From positions 3,406,501-3,470,500 of the forward strand of contig NZ_CP013659.2 of NCBI RefSeq assembly GCF_001465795.2: a stretch of 64,000 nucleotides of DNA. Direction: 5' to 3'. The translations under genes and the position numbers were made by a program. The notes beneath the pieces were generated by a model. That model was given only the letters and a program-made list of their open reading frames with translations, searched no databases and was not told where the DNA came from. This document shows, one piece after another, positions 1 through 9,922 of the stretch. The DNA is from Planococcus rifietoensis (GTDB lineage: Bacteria; Bacillota; Bacilli; Bacillales_A; Planococcaceae). Numbering within the stretch: the first letter of the stretch is position 1; every line of letters begins with the position of its first letter.

Positions 1-1509
1 CAAACGAATATGTCGCCTTTGTACTCCAATTTGGATCCTGCGGAAGCAGGCGAAATCAAGGCAGCGATCGAAACCCAAGGAATTCCAGTCGAAGTGTCGA
101 CGGACGGCTCGACCATCTCCGTCCCGGACGAGCAAGTCGCCAGCTTGAAAGTGAGCCTAGCGGCAGAGGGCTTGCCGAAAAACGGCAATGTCACGTACGG
201 CATATTCAGTGAAAACATGGGGCTTGGGATGACCGACCGCCATTTTGATGTCGTGGAACGTGACGCGATGCAAAACGAACTTGCGTATTTGGTGAAACAA
301 ATCGCTGGCGTGACTGATGCCAACGTCATGATTACCTTGCCGAAAGAAAATGTCTGGCTGACCGATGAAGAACAAGTGTCGACCGCATCGATCGTCATCC
401 AAGGCGACGGCACTTTGAATTTGGACCAAAAACAAATCAACGGTTTATACCATTTGGTCAGCAAGTCGGTGCCGAATTTACCGATGGAACAAATCGTCAT
501 TATGGATCAGAACGGACAAGTATTTGAATTGCAAGATACAGGCGCTCCGGACACCAATTTGACGGTCTATCAGCAAAACCGAGAAATCCAGCAAGGCATC
601 GAACAAGATATTCAACGTGAATTGCAGCAGATGCTCGGGCTATTGCTCGGGCAGGACAAAGTCGTTGTTTCCGTTATGGCAAACATCGATTTCACGAAAG
701 AAAAACGCGAAGAGCAATTGGTGGAGCCGGTTGATCTCGAAACGGGCGAAGGCATCGACATCAGCGTCGAGCGGATCGTCGAAACTTATGCAAGTGAAGG
801 GGCGGCGCTGGCAGATGATGCCGGAACCGGGGAAACGGATATTGCCAATTACCCCGCAGCAGACGGCACCGGAACGAGTGAATCCGAACGGACCGAAGAA
901 CGCATCAATCGCGAAGTCAACCGCATTAGCCGGCAGATCGAGATGAGCCCTTATGTCATCGACGATATTACGATCAATGTCGGCGTCGAGCCGCCGGTGC
1001 CGGACAATCCGGCAAGTTTGACCGAGCAGAACATGACCGATATCCGTAATTTACTCGGGAATACGGTCAGCGCATCGCTCAGCATGAACGAGTTCCAGCC
1101 GACGCCGGCAGAACTCGATGACCGCATTTCAATTTTTGCGACAGAATTCCAAGGGCGTCCGGAACTGGCCGAAGAAGAGCCGGTCACGACATTCTGGACA
1201 GGCGTTCCACTTCTTTGGTACGTACTTGCCGGAGTGGCTGTGATCTTGTTGACGGGAATCATTCTCCTTGTAGCCAAGAGACGCAAAAAGCAGCAGGAAG
1301 AATTGGCAGCAGAACTTGAGATGGATTATTTCGAGCGGGCGGCTGCGAAAATGCAGCCAGCAGCAAACGCCACCGAACAAGACGGTGGAGTCGATTTGTC
1401 TGAATTTAATAATCGGACCAATCCAAAGCGCAAAACCATCGAGAAGCTTGCTAAAGGGCGTCCTGATGATTTCACAAATCTACTGCGCTCATGGATGGCG
1501 GATGATTAG
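1..1509 (+). CDS. fliF: Flagellar MS-ring protein FliF, 5' end outside window
   Basis: FliF forms the membrane-embedded MS ring at the base of the flagellum and houses the export apparatus. The reading frame is open to base 1, so the first ~40-50 residues, with the first membrane segment, lie upstream; the first in-frame ATG at 10 is internal. Visible are the ring-building periplasmic domain with FTKEKREEQ and the proline-rich stretch VGVEPPVP, then a second membrane helix (around bases 1200-1280) followed by KRRKK and an acidic C-terminal tail that in the family binds FliG. fliG starts 11 bases downstream. Identification is firm; only the N-terminus is missing. Confidence 0.96.
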   Translation, partial: QTNMSPLYSNLDPAEAGEIKAAIETQGIPVEVSTDGSTISVPDEQVASLKVSLAAEGLPKNGNVTYGIFSENMGLGMTDRHFDVVERDAMQNELAYLVKQIAGVTDANVMITLPKENVWLTDEEQVSTASIVIQGDGTLNLDQKQINGLYHLVSKSVPNLPMEQIVIMDQNGQVFELQDTGAPDTNLTVYQQNREIQQGIEQDIQRELQQMLGLLLGQDKVVVSVMANIDFTKEKREEQLVEPVDLETGEGIDISVERIVETYASEGAALADDAGTGETDIANYPAADGTGTSESERTEERINREVNRISRQIEMSPYVIDDITINVGVEPPVPDNPASLTEQNMTDIRNLLGNTVSASLSMNEFQPTPAELDDRISIFATEFQGRPELAEEEPVTTFWTGVPLLWYVLAGVAVILLTGIILLVAKRRKKQQEELAAELEMDYFERAAAKMQPAANATEQDGGVDLSEFNNRTNPKRKTIEKLAKGRPDDFTNLLRSWMADD

Positions 1510-1520
1510 GGGAGAATTGA

Positions 1521-2537
1521 ATGGTAGAACGCATTAAAGAATTGACGGGAATCCAAAAAGTCGCCGTATTGCTTGTAGGTATGGGTCCTGACGTTTCCGT
1601 CGAAGTATTCAAGCGCTTATCTGAAAGGGAAATCGACCAATTGACGATGGAAATCTCCAATGTGCGCCAATTGAAGAACAGCCAGACAGAAAAAGTGATC
1701 AACGAATTTTATGAAATGGTCCTGGCGCAGGATTATATGAACGAAGGCGGGCTCAGCTACGCGCGGGAAGTTCTCGAAAAAGCGCTCGGCAAAGAAAAGG
1801 CCATCGACACGATCGGCCGCCTGTCAAATCGGCTTCAAGTCAAGCCATTCAATTTCGCGAGGCGCTTGGATCCGGCCCGGCTTGTGACCGTGTTGCAGAA
1901 CGAACAGGCACAGACGATTGCATTGGTGTTGTCTTATCTTGATCCAAAGCAATCTTCGCAAATCCTCTCGCAGTTGCCGATTGAGCAGCGGGCGGAAGTA
2001 GCAAAACGAATTGCGTTAATGGAAAGTACGTCACCCGATGTTATCCAGCAAGTGGAACAAATTTTGGAGCGGAAACTATCTTCTGTGAACGGTGTCCAGG
2101 ATTACGCAGTGACCGGTGGGGTGGAAGCGATTGTCCGCGTCCTCAACCAAGTCGACCGGAGTACAGAAAAAGCCATTTTGTCTGAACTTGAAAGCGGCAG
2201 CCCAGAGCTTGTCGCGGAAATCAAAAAACTTATGTTTGTCTTCGAAGACCTGGTTAAATTGGACGTGCGTTCAATCCAGCGGGTTATTCGCGAAGTGAGC
2301 GATGTGGAATTAAGCCTGGCATTGAAGGCAGCAAGTGATGAAGTTAAGGAAAGCATATTTAGAAACATGTCTTCAAGACGCTCAGAACTGATTAGAGAAG
2401 AGATAGAAGTGATGGGGCCTGTGAAACTGAAGGATGTGGAAAATGCGCAGACTGAAATCGTAGCGCTGATCCGCAAGCTTGAAGAAGAAGGCGAAATCAC
2501 CGTTTCCCGGGAAGAGGGAGATGAACTGATTGTCTAA
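1521..2537 (+). CDS. fliG: Flagellar motor switch protein FliG
   Basis: FliG is the C-ring protein that contacts the stator and generates torque; its N-terminal domain binds the FliF tail. The 338-residue product has the family length and the usual FliG-N, middle and C-terminal domains; LDPKQSSQILSQLP is in the middle domain and the charged helix near KAASDEVKESIFRNMSSR belongs to the torque-generating C-terminal domain. ATG start with GGGGAG upstream. The 3' end overlaps fliH by 8 bases, so translation of the two is probably coupled. Confidence 0.97.
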   Translation: MVERIKELTGIQKVAVLLVGMGPDVSVEVFKRLSEREIDQLTMEISNVRQLKNSQTEKVINEFYEMVLAQDYMNEGGLSYAREVLEKALGKEKAIDTIGRLSNRLQVKPFNFARRLDPARLVTVLQNEQAQTIALVLSYLDPKQSSQILSQLPIEQRAEVAKRIALMESTSPDVIQQVEQILERKLSSVNGVQDYAVTGGVEAIVRVLNQVDRSTEKAILSELESGSPELVAEIKKLMFVFEDLVKLDVRSIQRVIREVSDVELSLALKAASDEVKESIFRNMSSRRSELIREEIEVMGPVKLKDVENAQTEIVALIRKLEEEGEITVSREEGDELIV

Positions 2538-3318
2538 TATCATCCGCAGCACCGAACAAAGCGGCACAAAAATCATCGGATTACGCAAAGTGGAAACCCG
2601 CCGGCCGTTCGAAGCTCAAGCGGATTCAGACGTCGAACAGTACGGTGTACATTTAAAAGAAGAAGTCAGCGGCCTGGAGCAGCAATTGGACACGCTGAGA
2701 AAACAATTGGCTGAAGAACAGCAACAAGCACACGCAGAAATGGCCGAATGGCGTGAAACTCAACAGCAGCAAGCGCTAGAACAAGCGGAGCAACAGGCGC
2801 AAGCTGCCGCGGAAGCTGGATTTCAAGAAGGCTTCACCCAAGGGCTCGCTCAAGCCGAAGTGGATTTTCTCCAAAAGCGCGAGCTGATGGAAAGCTTGAT
2901 CGCTGCGGCTTACGAAGAACAGCGCCGCATCATCCGGGAATCGGAACCGTTCTTGCTATCGCTCAGCACCGAAATCGCGCGGAAAATCATCCGCAATGAA
3001 TTGATGCAAGACGATGTGCAACTCTTGTCGATCATCCGCCACGCGCTTCGGCAAGCGGACGATACGGAAGAAGTCGCCATCCATGTGGCACTCGAAGACT
3101 ATCCGGCGATGCTGCCGTTTGAAGACGAGCTGAAAAGCTATATCCGGGCAGGCGCAGAACTCAAACTGATGCCAGTCGCAGGGCAAGCGCCTTCTGGGTG
3201 CACCATCCACACGAAAAGCGGCTCGTTTGACGCGACACTGGATAGCCAGCTGAATGAAATCAAAAAGCAATTGCTCGTTTATTGTGAGGAGAAATCCAAT
3301 GATGAAGCTGATAGATAG
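2530..3318 (+). CDS. fliH: Flagellar export ATPase regulator FliH
   Basis: FliH is the stator-like partner that holds the export ATPase FliI at the C ring and restrains it. The 262-residue product starts with TTG inside the end of fliG, preceded by GGGAGATGAACTG. The first half is a long Gln/Glu/Ala-rich coiled coil (roughly residues 40-120) and the second half is the globular FliH/V-ATPase E-type domain. Sequence alone is poorly conserved in this family, but composition, length and position between fliG and fliI make the call safe. It overlaps fliI by 20 bases. Confidence 0.93.
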   Translation: MSNIIRSTEQSGTKIIGLRKVETRRPFEAQADSDVEQYGVHLKEEVSGLEQQLDTLRKQLAEEQQQAHAEMAEWRETQQQQALEQAEQQAQAAAEAGFQEGFTQGLAQAEVDFLQKRELMESLIAAAYEEQRRIIRESEPFLLSLSTEIARKIIRNELMQDDVQLLSIIRHALRQADDTEEVAIHVALEDYPAMLPFEDELKSYIRAGAELKLMPVAGQAPSGCTIHTKSGSFDATLDSQLNEIKKQLLVYCEEKSNDEADR

Positions 3319-4624
3319 CGAATATTTGACGCTGCTGGAAGAAATCGAGCCGGTGAGAAAACACGGAAAAGTCGTCCAAGTGATTGGCTTGACCATTGAA
3401 GCACAAGGCCCAAACGCCAAGCTCGGCGAGTTGTGCTTACTTTATCCAAGCCGTTTTGACCCGCCGATTGAGGCTGAAGTCGTCGGCTTCAAGGAAAACA
3501 AAATTATGCTCATGCCATTGCGCGATTTGGCGCAAGTCGGTCCAGGCTGCCTCGTCGTGGCAACAGGCGTGCCGTTGCAGATCCGTGTCGGCCCGGCCAT
3601 TCTTGGGAAAATCCTAGATGGCACCGGAAAGCCTTTGGATGACAATAAATTGCCGAAAGGCTTAAAGAAATATTCCACGACCAATACGCCGCCGAACCCG
3701 CTGAAGCGGCCGCGCATCGACAAGCCTTTGGAAGTCGGCGTGCGCGCGATCGACGGCTTGCTGACGGTCGGGCAAGGTCAGCGCATCGGCGTATTTGCCG
3801 GAAGCGGCGTCGGAAAAAGCACGCTTATGGGCATGATCGCCCGCAACACCGAAGCCGATGTCAACGTCATCGCGCTGATCGGCGAGCGCGGCCGGGAAGT
3901 GCGTGATTTCATTGAACGCGATCTCGGGCCAGAAGGATTGAAAAACTCGGTCGTGGTCGCTGCAACCTCCGACCAGACGCCGATGCAGCGCATCAAAGGC
4001 GCCTTGACGGCCACGGCGATCGCGGAGTATTTCCGCGATCAGGGGAAAAACGTCATGTTGATGATGGATTCCGTTACCCGTTTTGCCATGGCGCAGCGCG
4101 AAGTGGGTCTTGCTGTCGGTGAACCGCCGACCAGCAAAGGCTATACGCCGAGTGTCTTCGCATTATTGCCGCGTTTATTGGAGCGCTCCGGCACTTCCTC
4201 GAAAGGATCGATTACGGCATTCTACACCGTCTTGGTCGATGGCGATGACATGAACGAGCCGATTGCCGATGCGGTGCGCGGAATCTTGGACGGCCACATC
4301 GTCCTGGACCGTAAATTGGCGCAAAAAGGGCAATTCCCCGCGATCAATATCATGGCCAGCGTGAGCCGCATCATGAATGAAGTGACGACGCGCGACCATC
4401 AAAGAGCCGCGACCGAATTGAAGCGATTGCTCGCAGCTCACGATTCCGCGGAAGACTTGATCAATATCGGGGCCTATAAAAGCGGCGCCAATAAAGAAAT
4501 CGATGAAGCGATCCGGGCGTATCCATTGATTCGCGAATATTTACAGCAAGATATTTACGAGAAGGCCGAATTGACGGAAAGCGTCGAACGGCTCGCACGA
4601 CAATTTGGAGGTGCTGATACGTGA
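3299..4624 (+). CDS. fliI: Flagellum-specific export ATPase FliI
   Basis: FliI is the F1-beta-like ATPase that energises type III export of rod, hook and filament subunits. The product is 441 residues, close to the B. subtilis length. Walker A GSGVGKST is near residue 168; RGREVRDFIERDLG and the Walker B region MLMMDSVTRFA follow. I chose ATG 3299 (an ATG also follows at 3302) because GAGGAGA sits 6 bases upstream; an upstream frame extension to 3254 would lie deep inside fliH with no ribosome site. The stop overlaps the fliJ GTG start by 4 bases. Confidence 0.97.
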   Translation: MMKLIDSEYLTLLEEIEPVRKHGKVVQVIGLTIEAQGPNAKLGELCLLYPSRFDPPIEAEVVGFKENKIMLMPLRDLAQVGPGCLVVATGVPLQIRVGPAILGKILDGTGKPLDDNKLPKGLKKYSTTNTPPNPLKRPRIDKPLEVGVRAIDGLLTVGQGQRIGVFAGSGVGKSTLMGMIARNTEADVNVIALIGERGREVRDFIERDLGPEGLKNSVVVAATSDQTPMQRIKGALTATAIAEYFRDQGKNVMLMMDSVTRFAMAQREVGLAVGEPPTSKGYTPSVFALLPRLLERSGTSSKGSITAFYTVLVDGDDMNEPIADAVRGILDGHIVLDRKLAQKGQFPAINIMASVSRIMNEVTTRDHQRAATELKRLLAAHDSAEDLINIGAYKSGANKEIDEAIRAYPLIREYLQQDIYEKAELTESVERLARQFGGADT

Positions 4625-5082
4625 CACGATTCAATTTCCGATTCCAGAAAATTCTCGAACTGAAAGAAAATGAAACACAGCTGGCACAAGTAGAGATGGC
4701 CGAAGCACTGAAAAAAGAGCAGGCAGTCCGTGAACAAAGTGAAGCATTGCATAGCAAGATCGCCCAGGTGGAAGAAATGAAAAAAGCAAAAGAGCAAAAA
4801 GGCCTTCCGATCTCTGAGCTGCGCATGCTAGAAGAATACATCCACCAGCTCTATGAGCAATCGTCCATGGCGAACCGCGAAGTTGCGACGCACGAACGCA
4901 TTGTCTCGAGAAGCCAGGATGCCTTAAAAGAAAAAGCGCGTGAAGAAAAAACCTGGGGCAATTTAAAAGAGCAAAACTATGCCGCCCACCAAAAAGAACA
5001 TCAAGCGGCCGAGCAGAACTTTTTCGATGACCTGGCCGGCAGCCGTTATTACCGCCTTGGCAGAACCGGTGACGCACAGTGA
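4621..5082 (+). CDS. fliJ: Flagellar export chaperone FliJ
   Basis: FliJ is the coiled-coil stalk protein of the export ATPase, analogous to the gamma subunit of F1, and escorts chaperones. The 153-residue product is almost entirely charged heptad-rich helix, beginning RFNFRFQKILELKENE, which is typical of the family N-terminus. GTG start in a GTGA overlap with fliI; its own stop overlaps the fliK GTG by 4 bases in the same way. Family sequence identity is low, so the call rests on coiled-coil character, N-terminus and position. Confidence 0.92.
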   Translation: MTRFNFRFQKILELKENETQLAQVEMAEALKKEQAVREQSEALHSKIAQVEEMKKAKEQKGLPISELRMLEEYIHQLYEQSSMANREVATHERIVSRSQDALKEKAREEKTWGNLKEQNYAAHQKEHQAAEQNFFDDLAGSRYYRLGRTGDAQ

Positions 5083-6371
5083 ACGCGCTGGTGTCTGCGT
5101 TAACCAGCCGGCCCGCTGCATCCGCAGCTGCAGTGAAAACGCCGGCAAGCAATGAGCCCGCAGGACAGTTTGGGCAATTGCTCATGGCGTTATCGAAAGA
5201 ACCGGCGCAGGCGATAGCGGAGCCTGAAACCGCACTAGAAGAGTTGCCGATGAAAGAACTCGCAGCGCTCCTCGAGCAATTATCGGACATGCCTAAAGAA
5301 CAATTGACCGAAGAGCAGCAAGCTTTGCAATACGCAGTGTTCCAATTGCTTGCAGATGTCAACGGTGAGCAGCTTCAGCAAGCTATCGAAGCCTTTAGTT
5401 CCGACGAAGAGGTGCAGGGTGAATTGGCTGCGCTGGTAAAACAAATAAAATCCTTATTGCTGACTGCTAAAGAATTCGTACAGCCCGCGGAATTTTCGGG
5501 GGTCGCGGAAAAAGAAATTGCCTCAGCTGAAGCGGCGCCGGAAGAAGCGCTGCGCCCGCTCATCGAGTTGGCTGCGCAGCTGAAAGAAGAAACGCTTCCT
5601 TCAGAAAAGCTGCTGTTATTGAAAGAGCTCACGCCGATTAAAACGGAAGCGCGCCTGCCATTTGCACAGACGCCTGCCGCCTGGCTGCGCGCGCTGTCGA
5701 AGGACAGCACTCAAGCTAACAATGCGGTTGAACAGCAAGCGCCTGACACGCAAGCTGCGAAAGCGGTGCCTGCAGAGGGCGAAACGATTCCAAAAGCGGA
5801 AGCAGTTCAAGCTGCAGCTCCTGTGAAAACAGAAGGGCAAGTGCAGGCTGTTGTACTTCCGGCTGCTCTTGCTGATCAAAAGCCAGTGGATGTTCCGGTT
5901 CGGCAAGTGCCGGTGCAGAAGCTGTCGGAAACGCTCGCGGAATGGATCAGCTCACCGGCCCGCTTGAGCACTGGTGGAAATGAAGCGCGCTTGCGTATCA
6001 ATATTTTTCCTGAACATCTCGGCCATCTGGAGATTTTGGTAAGCACGGCAGGCGGCAAAGTCAGCGCACAAATCATCGCGAGCCACGGCGCAGCGAAAGA
6101 AGCCGTGGAGTTCCAATTAAATCAATTGCGCATGTCACTGTCTCAGCAAGGTGTGGAGATCGATCGCTTGGAAGTGCGGGAAGAGCGCAATTCATCTGAA
6201 TTCCAACAGCACGAACGGCAGCGGGAATCGCCTTTCGCGGATGCGTCTGGAAATAGCGCTGGCCGGCGCGGCGGAAGCAGCGGTGAATCCGTTTCGGATG
6301 ATGCTGATATACCGCAGAGGCGCCAGCGTGAAGCTGTTTCAGCCAATGGCCAAGTGAATTATACCGTTTAA
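5079..6371 (+). CDS. fliK: Flagellar hook-length control protein FliK
   Basis: FliK measures hook length and switches export from hook to filament substrates. The 430-residue protein has a low-complexity Ala/Glu/Gln/Pro-rich ruler region over its first ~280 residues. A conserved C-terminal hook-control domain follows, seen in [20 protein letters not shown] and the helix [21 protein letters not shown] hydrophilic tail rich in Arg, Ser and Asp ends the protein. GTG start overlaps the fliJ stop. The ruler region is unlikely to be recognisable by pairwise search, but the C-terminal domain is clear. Confidence 0.94.
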   Translation: MNALVSALTSRPAASAAAVKTPASNEPAGQFGQLLMALSKEPAQAIAEPETALEELPMKELAALLEQLSDMPKEQLTEEQQALQYAVFQLLADVNGEQLQQAIEAFSSDEEVQGELAALVKQIKSLLLTAKEFVQPAEFSGVAEKEIASAEAAPEEALRPLIELAAQLKEETLPSEKLLLLKELTPIKTEARLPFAQTPAAWLRALSKDSTQANNAVEQQAPDTQAAKAVPAEGETIPKAEAVQAAAPVKTEGQVQAVVLPAALADQKPVDVPVRQVPVQKLSETLAEWISSPARLSTGGNEARLRINIFPEHLGHLEILVSTAGGKVSAQIIASHGAAKEAVEFQLNQLRMSLSQQGVEIDRLEVREERNSSEFQQHERQRESPFADASGNSAGRRGGSSGESVSDDADIPQRRQREAVSANGQVNYTV

Positions 6372-6388
6372 CAAAGGGGACTGATTGG

Positions 6389-6847
6389 ATGAATATCACC
6401 ACAGCAACGACGGCGGCGAACCAGCCGGCGGCAGCTGCAGAAAAAACAAAGCCGGATGCACTCGGGCAAGACGCTTTCCTGAAAATCCTGATCGCCCAGC
6501 TGAAATACCAGGATCCGATGGAACCGCAAAAAGATGCAGAATTCATTGGGCAGATGGCACAGTTCAGCAGCCTCGAGCAGTTGACGCAATTGAATAAGAC
6601 GATGACAGGCTACGCTGGAGAAGGCGGAAGCGCATCGCTTGCAGGTTCTGCCCATTTGCTCGGGACCGAAGTCAGCTGGTCGGCGAATGAACAAGCTGGC
6701 ACCGGCATTGTCAAAGCGGTCACGATGAAGAACGGTGAGATCATGGTCGAGCTGGTCGGCGAAGAAACGAAGATTCCATTGTCGGCTATTGAACGGATTG
6801 AACAGCAAGGCGAAATCAAAAATGAACAGGCGGCCGAGCAAGCTTAA
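6389..6847 (+). CDS. flgD: Flagellar hook-cap assembly protein FlgD
   Basis: FlgD forms the scaffold cap under which hook subunits polymerise. The 152-residue product contains the diagnostic segment [20 protein letters not shown] followed by [14 protein letters not shown] (about residues 27-65). It is the short Bacillus-type form and lacks the large C-terminal FLN/tudor modules of proteobacterial FlgD. Start ATG 6389 follows AAAGGGG. Its product ends in an alanine/glutamate tail 31 bases before the hook gene, which it assembles. Confidence 0.95.
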   Translation: MNITTATTAANQPAAAAEKTKPDALGQDAFLKILIAQLKYQDPMEPQKDAEFIGQMAQFSSLEQLTQLNKTMTGYAGEGGSASLAGSAHLLGTEVSWSANEQAGTGIVKAVTMKNGEIMVELVGEETKIPLSAIERIEQQGEIKNEQAAEQA

Positions 6848-6878
6848 ACTTGCAGCCAGCTGAAAGGGGAAATGAAAA

Positions 6879-7661
6879 ATGTTGCGTTCCATGTACTCCG
6901 GGATTTCCGGCATGAAAAACTTCCAGGTGAAATTGGATGTTATCGGTAATAATATTTCCAACGTCAATACGGTCGGATTCAAGAAAAGCACCATCACGTT
7001 CCAAGATCTATTGAGCCAAAATATGTCCAATAGCGGGGCTAATCCGATGCAAGTTGGCCTTGGTTCAACTAGCGCTTCTTTGAACGTCAATCACAACGCC
7101 GGGTCAGCCATGTCGACAGGCGTCGGAACCGACTTAACGATTATGGGCGACGGATTCTTTGTCGTGCAAGATCCGGAAGCACCTGGCGCTGAAGGGCAAT
7201 ATTTAACGCGCGCGGGTAATTTCACGGTTACGGCTGATGGCAACTTGGTCACGGCTCAAGGCTATAACGTATTGGGCGATGATGGACAGCCAATCAATAT
7301 CAGCGGCTACGATTCTTACACAATCAACCGTCTAGGTGAAGTCATTGGAAAGCAAGCGGATGGCACAGAGGAAGTCGCAGCGAATATCGGCATCGCCACT
7401 CCTGAAAATCCAGCTGGCCTGCGCAAGTTTGGCGGTTCTTTGTATGAAATGACCAATATCGCAAGCCCTGGTGGCCTGGTAATAGAAAATGCTGCACAAG
7501 CGGGCACAGAAATTGGTTCTGGAATGCTCGAAATGTCCAACGTTGACCTTACGGAAGAGTTTACGGAAATGATTATTGCGCAGCGTGGTTTCCAAGCGAA
7601 TTCACGGACCATCACGACTTCAGATGAACTGCTTCAGGAAGTCGTGAACTTGAAACGATGA
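6879..7661 (+). CDS. flgE: Flagellar hook protein FlgE (Bacillus-type, older name FlgG)
   Basis: This is the hook subunit of Bacillus-type flagella, a 260-residue member of the FlgE/FlgF/FlgG rod-hook family. The N-terminus MLRSMYSGISGMKNFQVKLD and VIGNNISNVNTVGFKK and the C-terminal heptads ending in SRTITTSDELLQEVVNLKR are the two halves of the D0 coiled coil that polymerise. In the central domain LTIMGDGFFVVQD is typical. Naming differs between databases: short hook proteins in this operon position are called FlgE in B. subtilis and FlgG elsewhere. AAAGGGG ribosome site upstream. Confidence 0.94.
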   Translation: MLRSMYSGISGMKNFQVKLDVIGNNISNVNTVGFKKSTITFQDLLSQNMSNSGANPMQVGLGSTSASLNVNHNAGSAMSTGVGTDLTIMGDGFFVVQDPEAPGAEGQYLTRAGNFTVTADGNLVTAQGYNVLGDDGQPINISGYDSYTINRLGEVIGKQADGTEEVAANIGIATPENPAGLRKFGGSLYEMTNIASPGGLVIENAAQAGTEIGSGMLEMSNVDLTEEFTEMIIAQRGFQANSRTITTSDELLQEVVNLKR

Positions 7662-7689
7662 TAAAACCAGCCGAACGGAGTGATGCGCA

Positions 7690-7905
7690 ATGATTCGCTT
7701 AACAAGGCTGAACCGTTCTGAAATTGTCTTGAATGCGGTTTATATTGAGCGTATTGAAGCCATGCCGGACACGGTTGTTACGCTTACTACCGGAAGAAAA
7801 GTGCATGTGTTGGAGCCAGTACAGACAGTGATTGACTCAGTCTCGGCTTATTACCGTGACATCAACATTCTGCCGAAATTGCACGATGCACCCATGGAAG
7901 AGTAA
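7690..7905 (+). CDS. flbD: Flagellar FlbD family protein (SwrD-like)
   Basis: A 71-residue FlbD/SwrD-family protein. In B. subtilis the orthologous gene (swrD, formerly flbD/ylzI) supports high flagellar torque and swarming; the biochemical role is not settled. The product begins MIRLTRLNRSEIVLNA and has DTVVTLTTGRKVHVLE, which match the family pattern. It sits in its usual place after the hook gene. Unusually, the next gene is fliM only 11 bases later; the fliL gene that normally lies here is absent. Confidence 0.92.
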   Translation: MIRLTRLNRSEIVLNAVYIERIEAMPDTVVTLTTGRKVHVLEPVQTVIDSVSAYYRDINILPKLHDAPMEE

Positions 7906-7916
7906 GGAGAGTCAGT

Positions 7917-8861
7917 ATGGAAACAAATTTTTCAGGCATCAATAGAGAAGCCTTGAACAGCAAGAAAATTCATACCTATGATTTCAAGAAGGCCTTGCGA
8001 TTTTCACAAGACCAGATTCGGACACTATCCCGCATCCATGAGAATTTTGCGCGTCTGTTGACTTCCTATTTTTCGACACAACTGCGTACCTATGTGCAAA
8101 TTACCGCTGAAAAAGTGGAGCAAGTGGCTTATACAGATTTCCTCGAGAATATTGAGAAAAAGTCGATTCTCGGCGTATTTGAAGCGCCTCCGCTTAACGG
8201 CAGCATGGTGATGAAGTTTTCGCCGGAAGTGGCATATGTCATGTTTGACCGCTTGCTTGGCGGTCAAGGAAATGTGGGGCAAAAGCCGAGTGATTTGACC
8301 GAAATCGAAATCAGTGTCATCAACCGGATCTTTGCCCAGTCTCTGGGTTGCTTTCAGGAAGCTTGGACATCGGTCATTGAGCTAACACCCGAATTAAAGG
8401 AAGTGGAAGTGAACCCGCAATTCTTGCCGATGGCTTCGCCGAATGAAACGGTCATCATCGTTAAATTACAGGCGAAGATTGGCGAAACGGAAGGCGAGAT
8501 TCAGTTATGCCTGCCGCATTTGGTGCTAGAACAGGTCTTGCCGAAATTATCTGCACGCCATTGGCTGGCAAGCCAGAAAAAAGCAGTCGAGCATGAGGAA
8601 GTGGAAGTGCTCGAAAGGCGTCTCCACGCAACGAAGATGGACGTAGCGGCAGTGCTGGGCGAAGTGGCAATCGATATCAAGGATTTTCTGGACCTGAAGA
8701 AAGGCGATATTCTTCGCTTAGATGAATCAATTGATGCGCCGGTAAAGCTGTATATCGACCAGAAGCAGAAATTCCTTGCACAGCCGGGAATTTCAAAAGG
8801 CCGCTTGGCGGTACAAATTACAGGCTTGTGTGTGGAAGGGGAAGTTTGCGATGAAGGATGA
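7917..8861 (+). CDS. fliM: Flagellar motor switch protein FliM lacking the N-terminal CheY-binding peptide
   Basis: FliM is the middle layer of the C ring. The 314-residue product aligns by eye with B. subtilis FliM from [15 protein letters not shown] through FEVNPQF-like and SPNETV motifs to the C-terminal SpoA domain. The usual N-terminal segment LSQxEIDALL, which docks phosphorylated CheY, is missing: the protein starts [20 protein letters not shown] and goes straight into the CheC-like middle domain. The start is constrained, because the flbD stop ends at 7905 and TAAGGAGA lies just upstream of this ATG. It overlaps fliY by 11 bases. Confidence 0.95.
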   Translation: METNFSGINREALNSKKIHTYDFKKALRFSQDQIRTLSRIHENFARLLTSYFSTQLRTYVQITAEKVEQVAYTDFLENIEKKSILGVFEAPPLNGSMVMKFSPEVAYVMFDRLLGGQGNVGQKPSDLTEIEISVINRIFAQSLGCFQEAWTSVIELTPELKEVEVNPQFLPMASPNETVIIVKLQAKIGETEGEIQLCLPHLVLEQVLPKLSARHWLASQKKAVEHEEVEVLERRLHATKMDVAAVLGEVAIDIKDFLDLKKGDILRLDESIDAPVKLYIDQKQKFLAQPGISKGRLAVQITGLCVEGEVCDEG

Positions 8862-9897
8862 GCGCCTATCGCCTGAAGAGATGAAAGGGCTGCTGAATAA
8901 AACAGACAATACGGTCCCAGAGGAAACTTTGGGGGGCCACGAACTCAGTGTATTGAAAGAGTTATTCTGCACAGCATTCGGCGGCACCGCTGCCCTTCGC
9001 GACCCGCTGTTTCCGGAAACGGCAGCCATCAAAGGGCCGGTTTGGAGCGTAAAGAGCAAGGATGAGCTGTTTGCTGAAACCGAGACGCCAGTCTACGTTG
9101 CGCTCGGTGAATATAGCGGCTTGTTGAAAATGCCGCAAATCGTCACGCTCGATCAAGCAGAGGCGGATGCGGTGGCTTCGGAGCTGTCAGATGAAACAGA
9201 CAGCGATAAGCTGTTTGCGGCAGTCCAGGATATGCTCATGCGCCTGTTCGGATCATCAGCGACAGCTTTGTCGATGGTGAGCGGCCAAGAGATCGGCTAT
9301 TCCTTATCGGGTATGGACATTCTGGAGGCAGGTCAGAAGTTTCCGTTCACTCATTTCACGAAAGAGCAATGGTTTGCTGAAGCGCTGTTTACGCTGACTG
9401 TCGGCGACCGCCAAAATGTAGCGTTCCGCATGTATTTGCCAGCCGGGCCGTGCCGAGAGTTGGCCGAAGAGCTGGCAGGCTGCGAGCAAGCGGAAGAAAC
9501 GAAGGAGACACAGGATATGTCATCAAATGAACAGCAACAACCAGAAAAAACTTCACAGCCGGCGGATGCTAATGGACCGAACGTCCAGTCCGTCCAATTC
9601 TCGAGCTTTGATGAGATCGCCGCTGAACAATCGGCGCCGAACAACCTCGACATGCTCTTGGACATTCCGCTGCAAGTGACGGTGGAACTTGGCCGGACGA
9701 AGCGGATGGTCAAGGAAATCCTCGAGATGTCGCAAGGGTCGATTGTCGAACTCGACAAACTGGCAGGAGAGCCGGTGGACATCCTTATCAACAACAAACT
9801 GATCGCTGTCGGCGAAGTGGTCGTCATCGACGAAAACTTCGGCGTGCGGGTCACCGATATTTTAAGTACGGCAGAGCGCATTTCCAAATTGCGTTGA
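8851..9897 (+). CDS. fliY: Flagellar motor switch protein FliY with degenerate CheC-phosphatase sites
   Basis: FliY is the Gram-positive FliN-type C-ring protein, normally a CheC-like CheY-P phosphatase fused to a FliN (SpoA) domain. The SpoA domain is intact at about residues 265-345. The N-terminus keeps a worn trace of the CheY peptide, [10 protein letters not shown] at residues 6-15. The two phosphatase sites, normally ExxN, read E37-L-F-C40 in [10 protein letters not shown] and D127-M-L-M130 in [15 protein letters not shown], so both asparagines are gone. Start ATG 8851 follows GAAGGGGAAG; extensions further 5' would overlap fliM more deeply. Next comes fliO, with no cheY between. Confidence 0.93.
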   Translation: MKDERLSPEEMKGLLNKTDNTVPEETLGGHELSVLKELFCTAFGGTAALRDPLFPETAAIKGPVWSVKSKDELFAETETPVYVALGEYSGLLKMPQIVTLDQAEADAVASELSDETDSDKLFAAVQDMLMRLFGSSATALSMVSGQEIGYSLSGMDILEAGQKFPFTHFTKEQWFAEALFTLTVGDRQNVAFRMYLPAGPCRELAEELAGCEQAEETKETQDMSSNEQQQPEKTSQPADANGPNVQSVQFSSFDEIAAEQSAPNNLDMLLDIPLQVTVELGRTKRMVKEILEMSQGSIVELDKLAGEPVDILINNKLIAVGEVVVIDENFGVRVTDILSTAERISKLR

Positions 9898-9922
9898 TGC
9901 AAGGCGAAGGAGTACGGCAAGT

